The notes beneath the pieces were generated by a model. The model was given only the letters and a program-made list of their open reading frames with translations. It had not been told where the DNA came from and searched no databases. Position numbers and translations under genes: made by a program. From Pseudarthrobacter defluvii (GTDB lineage: Bacteria; Actinomycetota; Actinomycetes; Actinomycetales; Micrococcaceae), in assembly GCF_030816725.1 (NCBI RefSeq), contig NZ_JAUSYG010000001.1, positions 434,001-498,000 of the forward strand: a DNA stretch of 64,000 nt, read 5' to 3'. Below are positions 9,234-16,725 of the stretch, in pieces; the first letter of the stretch is position 1, and every line of letters begins with the position of its first letter.

Positions 9234-9977
9234 CTAACCGTCATAGTGTGTACGCGCAGGTCCCTGGCCCAGGGCGTTCACCACTGCAGCGGCCACGTCG
9301 TGCAGTTTGGTGTTGCGGGTGCTCGACGCAGTCTTCAGGATGTCGAACGCGTCCTGCTGGCTGCACCGGTTCTGGGCCATGATGATTCCGACAGCCATAT
9401 CAATGACCGTGCGGGACTCCAGCGTGGCGCGGAGGTTCGCGGCTGTTTCGCTGTAGTGCGCAAACCGCACCGCAAGGCGGAGCGCCAGCGAGGTTTGGCT
9501 GACGAAATCCTCGGCGAACTTCAGTACGCGGTCCTCAAACCGGTGGGGGCGGCAGGAATACAGCAGCAGTGCGGCCTTGGTTTCGCCTTCCAGCCGGAAG
9601 GGCATCGCCGCGACCGACCGAACCCCCTGCGCCATTACGGCTTTGGAGTATTCCGGCCAGCGGTCGTCCTCGCCGAGGTCGGGGGCATAGACAGTCTCCT
9701 GGCCGGTGATTGCTGCCAGGCTGGGGCTCTCAGTGAAGCTGTGCTCAAGCCTGCCGATGGACTTTGCTTCCTGGCTACTGCTGGCGATGGTCGCCGTTTT
9801 ACGCTGCCGGAGCAGGGTGATGGCGCACAGCATTGCATCGCCCGGCTCGGAGAGGTTGCGTGCGGACACATGCGCCAGCTCGGTAAGGAAGTCCTCAACG
9901 TCGGGGCTGTTGAGCACCAGTTCATGCAGGTGCTCGGTAATGGATGTATCGGTTTTTGCTATTGACTTGCTGGCCAC
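9234..9977 (-). CDS. GAF and ANTAR domain RNA-binding regulator
   Basis: About 247 residues. A GAF sensory domain (roughly residues 20-165, ending with RFEDRVLKFAEDFVSQTSLA) is followed by a C-terminal ANTAR domain, recognised by LESRTVIDMAVGIIMAQNRC, then SQQDAFDILKTASSTRN and HDVAAAVVNAL. ANTAR proteins bind paired hexaloop hairpins in nascent RNA and prevent termination; the GAF domain would supply ligand control. The RNA target is not identifiable here. The start is uncertain: GTG 9977 is proposed, with a weak AAGAAA ribosome-binding site; a longer frame extends to 10160. The 258 bases up to the divergent kinase start contain a small GC hairpin near 10030-10049 and no other gene. Confidence 0.8.
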   Translation of the reverse strand: MASKSIAKTDTSITEHLHELVLNSPDVEDFLTELAHVSARNLSEPGDAMLCAITLLRQRKTATIASSSQEAKSIGRLEHSFTESPSLAAITGQETVYAPDLGEDDRWPEYSKAVMAQGVRSVAAMPFRLEGETKAALLLYSCRPHRFEDRVLKFAEDFVSQTSLALRLAVRFAHYSETAANLRATLESRTVIDMAVGIIMAQNRCSQQDAFDILKTASSTRNTKLHDVAAAVVNALGQGPARTHYDG

Positions 9978-10234
9978 GGTTTCTTGGTGCCATTCGTTCA
10001 GGTCAAAACGAGCCTGCAACACACAAACGCCCCGCAACTGGGCGGGGAGCCGGTGATGGTCGCTGGATCGACGAACTTTCCAACGGCCTGCTGCTAAACC
10101 GATATCCAGATTATATACATTCCGCCGCCCAACCTGGCCCCACAACGGGCAGGGCCGCATGGTGGCGAATGCTGGCGCCGGAAGGGGCGACCCGGCACAA
10201 TGAAGCGGGTATCGCCTCGGGGAAGGGCAGGAAC

Positions 10235-10828
10235 ATGACCAGGCTCCTCATCATCGGCCCACCAGGCTCCGGCAAAGGAACGCAGGCCGGCCAAATCGCG
10301 CGCCACTTCGGGGTGCCCGCCGTGTCCACCGGGGACATCTTCCGGAACAACGTCAGCCGGCAAACGGAGCTCGGGAACCAGGCCGCAAGGTACCTCGACG
10401 GCGGCCACTTCGTACCGGACCACCTCACCAACGCGCTGGTAAAGGACCGCCTCCTTGACAGCGATGCACTGCAGGGCTTCCTGCTGGACGGGTATCCGCG
10501 GACAGCGCAGCAATCAGCCGAACTCGACGCCATGCTTGCAGCCCAGGGGCATGCACTGGATGCCGTCATTGAACTGCAGGCGCCGGATGCTGAACTGGAG
10601 GAGCGGATGCACCGCCGCGCCCTGGACCAAGGGCGCACGGATGACACCATCGACGTCTTCCGGCGCCGGCTGGACCTCTACCACCGGCAAACGCATGAAG
10701 TAGTCTCGGTGTACGCGGGCCGGGGCATCCTGGTGTCCGTCAACGGCAGCGGCGACCCGGGAGCCATTACCGGCCTGGCGATCGCCGCCGTCGAACAATT
10801 CCTGAAAGCCCCGCGTTCCCCGTCCTGA
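10235..10828 (+). CDS. Adenylate kinase family protein (probable second copy)
   Basis: 197-residue nucleoside monophosphate kinase. The P-loop GPPGSGKGT occupies residues 8-16; STGDIFRNN and FLLDGYPRT are the AMP-binding motifs of adenylate kinases. The LID segment is short and lacks zinc cysteines. The reaction is ATP + AMP to 2 ADP in the cytosol. The main adk of actinobacteria normally sits beside secY in the ribosomal protein cluster, so a copy here with unrelated neighbours is inferred to be a paralogue. ATG 10235 has GGGAAGGG at suitable distance. The SDR gene follows 44 bases downstream on the same strand. Confidence 0.88.
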   Translation: MTRLLIIGPPGSGKGTQAGQIARHFGVPAVSTGDIFRNNVSRQTELGNQAARYLDGGHFVPDHLTNALVKDRLLDSDALQGFLLDGYPRTAQQSAELDAMLAAQGHALDAVIELQAPDAELEERMHRRALDQGRTDDTIDVFRRRLDLYHRQTHEVVSVYAGRGILVSVNGSGDPGAITGLAIAAVEQFLKAPRSPS

Positions 10829-10872
10829 CCTGAACACCGCACGGAAAAGCACTCGAACAGAAGGAAACCCTG

Positions 10873-11739
10873 ATGAGAATTGCCGTTACAGGCGGAAATG
10901 GAAAACTGGGGCGGCACGTGGTGCGCCGGCTCACCGACGACGGCCACCAGGTCCTCACCCTGGACCGCGTAGGTGCCCGCAGCCCGGAGCTGCTGGTGGT
11001 GGACCTGCGAAACTACGGCCAGGTGGTGGACGCACTGCTGGGCGTTGATGACCGGCATGCCGGGTTCGACGCCGTGGTGCACCTTGGTGCCATTCCCGCC
11101 CCGGGCATCCTTCCGGACGCAGCAACATTCGAAAACAACATGCTGTCCACCTACAACGTGTTCCAGGCTGCGCGCCGCGCGGGCATCAAGAAGGTGGTGT
11201 ACGCCTCCAGCGAGACAGTGCTGGGACTGCCGTTCGACATCGATCCGCCGTACATCCCGGTGGACGAGGAATACCCGCCGCGGCCGGAAAGCACCTACTC
11301 CCTGGTGAAGCGTCTGGAAGAGCAGATGGCGGTGGAAATGACCAGGTGGGACCCTGAGCTGAGCATTACGGGGCTGCGGTTCTCCAACGTCATGGACGAG
11401 GCCGACTACGCTAAGTTCCCCTCCTTCGACGCGGACGCCACACTGCGGAAGTGGAACCTGTGGGGGTACATCGACGGCAGGGACGGTGCCCAGGCCGTGG
11501 CACGGGCGCTGGAAAACGCCAAGCCGGGGTTCGAAGCCTTCATCATCGCCAACGCCGATACCGTCATGAGCCGGTCAAGCGCCAGCCTGGCGGCCGAGGT
11601 CTTTCCCGGTGTCAAAGTCACCAAGGACCTGGGCGAGCACGAGACCATGCTGTCCATCGACAAAGCCCGCCGCCTGCTGAATTTCGAGCCCGAGCACAGC
11701 TGGCGGAACCACGTGGCCGCGGTCTCCAACGCCGGATAA
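10873..11739 (+). CDS. NAD(P)-dependent epimerase/dehydratase (extended SDR)
   Basis: 288-residue extended short-chain dehydrogenase. The Rossmann motif is GGNGKLG (residues 8-14), followed by HLGAIPAPG, then YASSETV and the catalytic YxxxK in TYSLVK. It belongs to the NAD-dependent epimerase/dehydratase superfamily; substrate is probably a sugar or sugar acid (uronate dehydrogenase-like proteins share the short, 270-290 residue layout), but this is only an inference. An AGAAGGAAA ribosome-binding site precedes ATG 10873. It follows the adenylate kinase gene and is terminated by the hairpin at 11797. Confidence 0.85.
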   Translation: MRIAVTGGNGKLGRHVVRRLTDDGHQVLTLDRVGARSPELLVVDLRNYGQVVDALLGVDDRHAGFDAVVHLGAIPAPGILPDAATFENNMLSTYNVFQAARRAGIKKVVYASSETVLGLPFDIDPPYIPVDEEYPPRPESTYSLVKRLEEQMAVEMTRWDPELSITGLRFSNVMDEADYAKFPSFDADATLRKWNLWGYIDGRDGAQAVARALENAKPGFEAFIIANADTVMSRSSASLAAEVFPGVKVTKDLGEHETMLSIDKARRLLNFEPEHSWRNHVAAVSNAG

Positions 11740-11796
11740 AAGCAGAAACAAACGCCAGCCCGCAGGAATCCCCAAGAGTTGGCCCAGGATCATCCA

Positions 11797-11835
11797 AGGA
11801 GCCGGAAGCCCAGCGCTTCCGGCTCCTATCCTTTT
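11797..11835 (+). terminator. Intrinsic terminator after the SDR gene
   Basis: Perfect 13-bp stem (11797-11809 with 11815-11827), five-base loop, followed by ATCCTTTT. It terminates the SDR transcript and insulates the protease gene. Confidence 0.9.
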
Positions 11836-11912
11836 GGGACAGCCACCGTTTGCCGCTTCCCTGGACGAGTCCCGGTCAGAGCCGGCAGCCAAGCCACCAC
11901 GAGGACCCCAAA

Positions 11913-13754
11913 ATTCGTACCCCATCCTTCCTGCTGCATGCCCTCACGGCGCTGCTCTCCGCCGTCGCCCTTTCCGCCGCGTCCCTGCCCGCAGCCGCTG
12001 CCCCACCTGCCACTCCCGGCGGAGCCGGCAACGCCACCGGCCGCTACATCGTCCAGTACGCGCGGACTGCCGACGTCGCCGCCGAGGTGACCGGGCTGCG
12101 CGCCCAGGGCATCGCCGTCGGACGTACTTTCGAGCACGCAGTCCGCGGCGCCGTTGTCACCGCCAACCCTGCCCAGGCGGCCGCCCTTGCCAAATCCGGG
12201 AAGGTGTTGTCCGTCGAGCCCGACGTCCCCATCACGGTATCCGCCACCGAGCAGCCCGCCCCCTGGGGCCTGGACCGCGCCGACCAGCGGGCGCTTCCCC
12301 TCTCCGGTTCCTACTCATGGACCACCGCCGGCGCCGGCGTGACGGCCTACGTGGTGGACACCGGCATCCTTGCCTCGCACACCGACTTCGGCGGCAGGGT
12401 GGCTGCCGGCTGGACCGCCGTGGCGGACGGCAACGGCACCACTGACTGCAACGGCCATGGCACCCATGTGGCCGGAACGGTGGCGGGCGCCGCGTACGGC
12501 GTGGCCAAAAACGCCACCCTGGTGCCGGTCAGGGTGCTGGACTGCAGCGGGTCCGGCTACAACTCGGACGTCATAGCGGGCCTGGACTGGGTCGCTGCAA
12601 ACCACACCGCCGGAACGCCGGCGGTAGCCAACCTCAGCCTGGGCGGAGCCGCCAGCACCGCAGTGGACACCGCCATCCAGGCGGTGCTGGACGACGGCGT
12701 CACCACCGTGGTTGCCGCCGGCAACTCCGCTGTCGACGCCTGCACCGCATCCCCCGCCCGCGTGCCCGGCGCGGTCACCGTGGCGGCCAGTGACTCCTCC
12801 GACAAGCAGGCGTCCTTCTCCAACTTTGGATCCTGCGTGGACCTGTATGCTCCCGGCGTCGGCATCACCTCCGACTACTACACCTCCACCACTGCCACGG
12901 CATCCATGTCCGGAACCTCGATGGCCGCCCCGCACACCGCCGGGGCCGCAGCCGTCCTGCTGTCCCAGAACCCGGCACTGACGCCGGCCGAGGTAGCCGC
13001 TGCCCTGGTGTCCAATGCCACGCCCGGAGTGATTACCGGGGCCACTGCCGGGACCCCGAACCGCCTGCTGTATTCGGGCGCAGATGCAACTGTTCCGGCG
13101 CCTGCGCCTGCTCCCGCTCCGACGCTCGCGTCCGTTGCGCCGGGCGGTAGGGCCACGGCGGTGGCGGTGGGCACTAACGTGTCGGCCACGTTCAGCACTT
13201 CCGTGCAGGGCGTGTCCGCGGGGACCTTCGTCCTGAGGAATGCTGCCGGCAGCAGCATCACCGCCGCCGTCAGCTACAACGGCACCACCAGGACTGCCAC
13301 CCTTGACCCGGCCGCAAACCTGGCCGCCGACACCACCTACGCCGCAACCCTGGTGGGTGGAACGTCAGCCATCCGGGATGCGGCGGGCACGCCGTTGACC
13401 ACCACGAGCTGGACGTTCACCACCGGTCCCGCGCCCACGGTCACCAGCTACAGCCCGGGCAACAATGCCCTCCTGGTCCGCAGGAGCAGCAACGTCAGCG
13501 CCACCTTCAGCGAAGCGGTCCAGGGTGTCGGCACCACCACACTCACCCTGAAAAACGCCTCCACAGGGGCAGTGGTGGCAGCGTCGGTCTACCGCAACGG
13601 CACCACCAACCAGTGGATCCTCGATCCCCAGCAAGCACTGGCCGCGAAAACCAGGTACACCGTGACGCTGACCGGCGGCGCCACCGGCATCCGGGATCTG
13701 GCCGGAAACCCGCTCGCCTCCCGAAGCGGGCAGTTCACCACCGGCTCGTTCTAG
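11913..13754 (+). CDS. Secreted subtilisin-family (S8) serine protease with two Ig-like C-terminal domains, ATT start
   Basis: 613-residue pre-proprotease. Order: signal peptide (residues 1-30, ending SLPAAAA), inhibitor_I9-type propeptide (about 44-110), S8 catalytic domain of the proteinase K/aqualysin group (about 115-385) with catalytic D149 (VVDTG), H182 (GHGTH) and S336 (GTSMA), a proline/alanine linker, then two Big_5-type Ig-like repeats (about 395-505 and 510-613). ATT at 11913 is taken as the start because GAGGA (11901-11905) sits seven bases upstream and the resulting N-terminus ([10 protein letters not shown]) is an ideal signal peptide. No ATG or GTG in this frame lies near it; an upstream TTG lacks a ribosome-binding site. 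The enzyme is exported and probably degrades extracellular protein. Confidence 0.9.
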   Translation: MRTPSFLLHALTALLSAVALSAASLPAAAAPPATPGGAGNATGRYIVQYARTADVAAEVTGLRAQGIAVGRTFEHAVRGAVVTANPAQAAALAKSGKVLSVEPDVPITVSATEQPAPWGLDRADQRALPLSGSYSWTTAGAGVTAYVVDTGILASHTDFGGRVAAGWTAVADGNGTTDCNGHGTHVAGTVAGAAYGVAKNATLVPVRVLDCSGSGYNSDVIAGLDWVAANHTAGTPAVANLSLGGAASTAVDTAIQAVLDDGVTTVVAAGNSAVDACTASPARVPGAVTVAASDSSDKQASFSNFGSCVDLYAPGVGITSDYYTSTTATASMSGTSMAAPHTAGAAAVLLSQNPALTPAEVAAALVSNATPGVITGATAGTPNRLLYSGADATVPAPAPAPAPTLASVAPGGRATAVAVGTNVSATFSTSVQGVSAGTFVLRNAAGSSITAAVSYNGTTRTATLDPAANLAADTTYAATLVGGTSAIRDAAGTPLTTTSWTFTTGPAPTVTSYSPGNNALLVRRSSNVSATFSEAVQGVGTTTLTLKNASTGAVVAASVYRNGTTNQWILDPQQALAAKTRYTVTLTGGATGIRDLAGNPLASRSGQFTTGSF

Positions 13755-13777
13755 CTGCCAACCTGCCGGACCTGCTG

Positions 13778-13816
13778 CGGCGCCCGCCCTGGACCACCGC
13801 TCCGGGACGGGCGCCG
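13778..13816 (+). terminator. Stem-loop terminator after the protease gene
   Basis: GC-rich hairpin with 9-bp outer arms (13778-13786, 13808-13816) and partial inner pairing, 24 bases past the stop. It is followed by TTGCGTT, so the U-tract is weak. Confidence 0.6.
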
Positions 13817-13923
13817 TTGCGTTCCGCCGCTTGATGGAGTGAAGTGCCCTTCGCCGGGATAATCTTCAGCCTAGGCATTCACCACGGCATGCAAAGTCGG
13901 CATGCGGTCTACTGGGCACAGGG

Positions 13924-14733
13924 ATGGGCAGCACATTGGCACAGAAATCAGCAGGTTCCGCTGTCACGGGAGAAGGCACCGGCAGGTGGCATACCTTCCA
14001 CGAGAAGTTCGTGGTGGAGGAGCGCTACATTGACCCTGCTGACCGGCGCCGCCTCTACCGTACGTCGGTGATCCTTGCCGTGGTGGGGCTGGCCCTCTTC
14101 ATCGCCACGCTGGCCAGCGTGGTGCAGTCCGAAGGGCTTTCCGTTGCAGACCATCCCGTGCACGACTGGCTCCTGACAACGCGGTCAGCAGCAATGACCG
14201 CCATCATGATTTTCCTGGCGGTGTTCTTTGGCCCCATCGCACTGCCCATCATCGTGCTGGTGGTGATCCTCATTTGGGGGTTCGCGGCCAAACACGCCTG
14301 GCGCCCCATCCTGCTGGCGTCCGCCATGCTGACCGGGGTGATCATCTCGCAGATCGTCCTGCACATCGTCCAGCGCTCACGGCCGCCGGTGGACCAGATG
14401 CTGTTCGGTGCGGACCAGACTTTTTCCTTCCCCTCCGGGCATGTGCTGGGAGCCTGCGACTTCCTGCTGGTGGGCGCCTACCTGATCTTCTCCCGGCGCA
14501 GAAACCCCCGGGCTGCCGTCTTCGGATTCATCGGCGCCGGGATCGGGATCCTCCTCGCGATCGCCAGCCGCCTGTACCTGGGCTACCACTGGCCCACCGA
14601 CACCCTGGCATCGTTTTCCCTGTCGCTGCTCATCCTGGGCGGCGTCATCGCCCTGGATACCTGGCGGACAGCCAGGATCCCCGGGGAACGCATCACCGGA
14701 GAGCTGTCAAAGGCCGAATCACCCCGGGAGTGA
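13924..14733 (+). CDS. PAP2-family membrane phosphatase
   Basis: 269-residue integral membrane phosphatase of the PAP2 superfamily. The three active-site motifs are visible: the Arg-Pro motif in VQRSRPP, PSGH in FSFPSGHVLG, and SRLYLGYHWPTD (SRx5HxxxD). About six membrane helices surround them. Such enzymes dephosphorylate lipid phosphates (phosphatidate, diacylglycerol pyrophosphate or undecaprenyl pyrophosphate); which one is not evident. The N-terminal 40 residues are cytosolic and polar. ATG 13924 follows GGGATGGGC, a weak ribosome-binding site, so a nearby alternative start is possible. Confidence 0.88.
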   Translation: MGSTLAQKSAGSAVTGEGTGRWHTFHEKFVVEERYIDPADRRRLYRTSVILAVVGLALFIATLASVVQSEGLSVADHPVHDWLLTTRSAAMTAIMIFLAVFFGPIALPIIVLVVILIWGFAAKHAWRPILLASAMLTGVIISQIVLHIVQRSRPPVDQMLFGADQTFSFPSGHVLGACDFLLVGAYLIFSRRRNPRAAVFGFIGAGIGILLAIASRLYLGYHWPTDTLASFSLSLLILGGVIALDTWRTARIPGERITGELSKAESPRE

Positions 14734-14819
14734 TACGGCCGCCCGGGAACTTCAGTCTGGGCCGGTTGGGTCGCCGCGCCTGTCCTTGCGGTCGCGACCC
14801 GCTACTGGGGCCAGGCCCG

Positions 14820-15137
14820 CTACTGGGGCCGGGAGCGGGCACGCTTCAGGGCACGATGAAGCTTGACGTTTGCTGCCTCCAGCTCCAGTACCTTGGCAAC
14901 GCCGGCCAGGTTCAGCCCCTCTTCAAGAAGTTCGCCGATCCGCTGCAGCACCGCAATATCGTCATCGCTGTACTGGCGGGTGCCCCCGGCGGTACGCGAC
15001 GGAGTCAGCAGGCCCTTTGTCTCATAGAGCCTGATGTTCTGCTGCCCGGTTCCCGTAAGCTCAGCCGCCACCGAGATGGCGTACAGGGCCCTTGAGCCGG
15101 GGGAGCGGCCACCGTGTCCTGCAGCAGGTTCTGCCAT
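14820..15137 (-). CDS. hspR: MerR-family HspR-like transcriptional regulator
   Basis: 105-residue MerR-type regulator. The winged-helix starts at YAISVAAELTGTGQQNIRLY, followed by ETKGLLTPSRTAGGTRQYS, and ends in a coiled-coil. In HspR proteins the same order (ISVAAELxGxHxQTLRxYE) represses heat-shock genes. ATG 15137 has GGGAGAA just upstream; an upstream in-frame TTG (15149) is less likely. The gene is divergent from hsp20 and shares a 138-base control region containing the operator at 15199-15222, supporting a repressor role for the hsp20/J-protein genes and for itself. The symbol is by similarity and may belong to a second chromosomal hspR. Confidence 0.75.
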   Translation of the reverse strand: MAEPAAGHGGRSPGSRALYAISVAAELTGTGQQNIRLYETKGLLTPSRTAGGTRQYSDDDIAVLQRIGELLEEGLNLAGVAKVLELEAANVKLHRALKRARSRPQ

Positions 15138-15168
15138 GTGTTCTCCCAAATTCTGTCCGTCCGGCGTC

Positions 15169-15197
15169 TTGCTTCAGTTTCCCACGAGTGCTATAAA
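15169..15197 (+). promoter_or_regulatory. Promoter of the hsp20 gene
   Basis: TTGCTT (15169-15174) and TATAAA (15192-15197) are spaced by exactly 17 bases, a good sigma-70 type promoter reading toward hsp20. Confidence 0.65.
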
Positions 15198-15198
15198 A

Positions 15199-15222
15199 AA
15201 TCTATGTCCACCACCATAGATT
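15199..15222. promoter_or_regulatory. Inverted-repeat operator for the HspR-like regulator
   Basis: Perfect 8-bp arms AATCTATG and CATAGATT with an 8-base spacer, starting one base after the -10 box of the hsp20 promoter, so a bound repressor would cover the transcription start. The sequence differs from the canonical HAIR element (CTTGAGT-N7-ACTCAAG) of actinobacterial HspR. Confidence 0.65.
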
Positions 15223-15275
15223 AAGGGGTGGCGGATAGGCGCAGATCCAACACCTGGAAGCTGAAGGAGTGGGAA

Positions 15276-15704
15276 ATGATGTTGATGCGTACTGACCCGT
15301 TCCGTGAGCTGGACCGGCTCACGCAGCAGGTCTTCGGGACCACAGCCCGCCCGGCGGCCATGCCCATGGACGCCTGGCAGGAGGATGGCGAATTCGTGGT
15401 GGCGTTCGATCTTCCCGGCGTGAAGATCGACTCCCTGGACCTGAACGTTGAGCGGAATGTCCTGACCGTCCGGGCGGAGCGCCAGGACCCTGCCCAGCCC
15501 AATGTTGAGCTGGTGGCGTCCGAGCGCCCGCGCGGTGTGTTCAGTCGCCAGCTGATCCTGGGCGACACCCTGGATACGGAGAAGATCAAGGCCAGCTACG
15601 AGCAGGGCGTCCTGACCCTGCGGATTCCGGTGGCCGAGCAGGCCAAGCCGCGCAAGATCGAGATCCAGACCCAGCAGGGCGACATGCACCAGATCGGTAC
15701 CTAG
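15276..15704 (+). CDS. Hsp20/alpha-crystallin family small heat-shock protein
   Basis: 142-residue small heat-shock protein (holdase chaperone). The alpha-crystallin domain spans about residues 30-130: [31 protein letters not shown], the [10 protein letters not shown] strand and [12 protein letters not shown] (the conserved GVL). ATG 15276 has AAGGAG six bases upstream. It binds unfolding proteins in the cytosol and hands them to Hsp70. The divergent HspR-like gene, the operator overlapping its promoter and the J-domain gene 66 bases downstream make a compact heat-response module. Confidence 0.92.
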   Translation: MMLMRTDPFRELDRLTQQVFGTTARPAAMPMDAWQEDGEFVVAFDLPGVKIDSLDLNVERNVLTVRAERQDPAQPNVELVASERPRGVFSRQLILGDTLDTEKIKASYEQGVLTLRIPVAEQAKPRKIEIQTQQGDMHQIGT

Positions 15705-15770
15705 GTCCACGCTTTCCGGCCTGCGCCCTGCCTTTCCGGCAGGGGCGCAGCGCGGAACAGGGAGGCTGGA

Positions 15771-16148
15771 ATGACTGACAATCCCGACTACTACACCATC
15801 CTGGGGGTGGGGCGGGACGCCACCCGGCAGCAGATTTCCCACGCGTACCGGGCACTGATGCGCAGCCATCATCCGGACATGGACGGCGGCCACGCGCCCG
15901 GGGGCGCGCAATGGAAGGGGGGAAAGCCGGCGAACACCACGGATTCCGCACCGGGGGACGAGCTCCTGCGGATCATGCAGGCGTTCAACGTGCTCCGGGA
16001 CCCGGAACGGCGTGCCGCGTACGACAGGAGCCTGCCTGCAGCGGCGGCCACCAGCATTCCCGTACGGAAAGTCCGCGGCACCGCCGGACCATCCGGGCCC
16101 GCCATCCGCATCACTCCGGTGCGGTGGGAAAGCGGGCCCTGGTCCTGA
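15771..16148 (+). CDS. J-domain (DnaJ-like) protein
   Basis: 125-residue protein with an N-terminal J domain: DYYTILGVGRDATRQQISHA, the HPD tripeptide at residues 34-36, and NVLRDPERRAAYDRSL near residue 85. A Gly/Pro-rich insertion lies between helix II/HPD and helix III. It has no zinc-finger or C-terminal substrate-binding domain, so it is a small type III J-protein that would stimulate Hsp70 (DnaK) ATPase. ATG 15771 follows GGAGG. It is probably cotranscribed with hsp20. Confidence 0.85.
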   Translation: MTDNPDYYTILGVGRDATRQQISHAYRALMRSHHPDMDGGHAPGGAQWKGGKPANTTDSAPGDELLRIMQAFNVLRDPERRAAYDRSLPAAAATSIPVRKVRGTAGPSGPAIRITPVRWESGPWS

Positions 16149-16179
16149 GCGCGCCGTGTGACCCTAATCCATGCAGGCA

Positions 16180-16223
16180 CACCCAAACAGGGCCATCACC
16201 CAAACAGGGCCATCACCCAAACA
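16180..16223. repeat. 17-bp tandem repeat, 2.6 copies
   Basis: The unit CACCCAAACAGGGCCAT is present twice without change (16180-16196, 16197-16213), followed by ten more bases of a third copy. It fills the interval between the J-protein gene and the next gene. Copy number may vary by slippage. Confidence 0.85.
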
Positions 16224-16252
16224 AGTACTCATCCAAGGAGGCGGAACACTGC

Positions 16253-16630
16253 ATGAGCGAGTGGCGGCGCTACGATTCACACTTGATCCCGGCATTCCAC
16301 GAACGATTTGAGCAGCGGTGGGGCGCCGGGACCGCGCCCTTCCTGGATCCCGAGGCGCATGAACAGCCGTTGCCGCGGGCACAGTGGATCAACCCGGAAA
16401 CCGGTGCCGCCTTGGCGGTGGTCCCGGTCTGGACCACCGAGGAGCGGCAGCAACGTTCGTTCGGCGTGTTTTACCTGCCGCCGTCGGGGGACATCTGGGT
16501 CCTGCGGCCCGGCTACACCGGCTACCTGGAGCCATCCGACGGCGACACCGAGCACCTGGTGACCCTGCGCAATGACGCCTTCCGCAAGGCAGTGGCCCAC
16601 GCCAAGGAGTTCCTCTTCGGCTCGCAGTAG
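16253..16630 (+). CDS. Conserved hypothetical protein
   Basis: 125-residue soluble protein, acidic and aromatic-rich, with no signal peptide or membrane segment. Recognisable stretches are WINPETGAALAVVPVWTTEE and GDIWVLRPGYTGYL. I do not recognise a characterised family. ATG 16253 follows an AAGGAGG site (16235-16241), so expression looks secure. It lies downstream of the hsp20/J-protein genes on the same strand, separated by about 100 bases containing the 17-bp tandem repeats; linkage to the stress module is possible but unproven. Confidence 0.7.
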   Translation: MSEWRRYDSHLIPAFHERFEQRWGAGTAPFLDPEAHEQPLPRAQWINPETGAALAVVPVWTTEERQQRSFGVFYLPPSGDIWVLRPGYTGYLEPSDGDTEHLVTLRNDAFRKAVAHAKEFLFGSQ

Positions 16631-16725
16631 CCGCGAAGCGGTTACGGAGTTGCTGCTCGTCAGCCGCCCGCCGCTGTGAGATTGTGGGACGTACCTAACC
16701 ACCGTGAGCAAAAGACTGGACCGCT

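Noticed and set aside
10013..10060. Small GC hairpin upstream of the GAF-ANTAR gene as its own ANTAR target
   Set aside because: Only one weak stem is visible and the paired hexaloops with the conserved A1/G4 bases of ANTAR sites are not.
11451..11912. N-terminal extension of the protease frame back to 11451
   Set aside because: It overlaps the SDR gene and its terminator, has no ribosome-binding site, and would bury the signal peptide.
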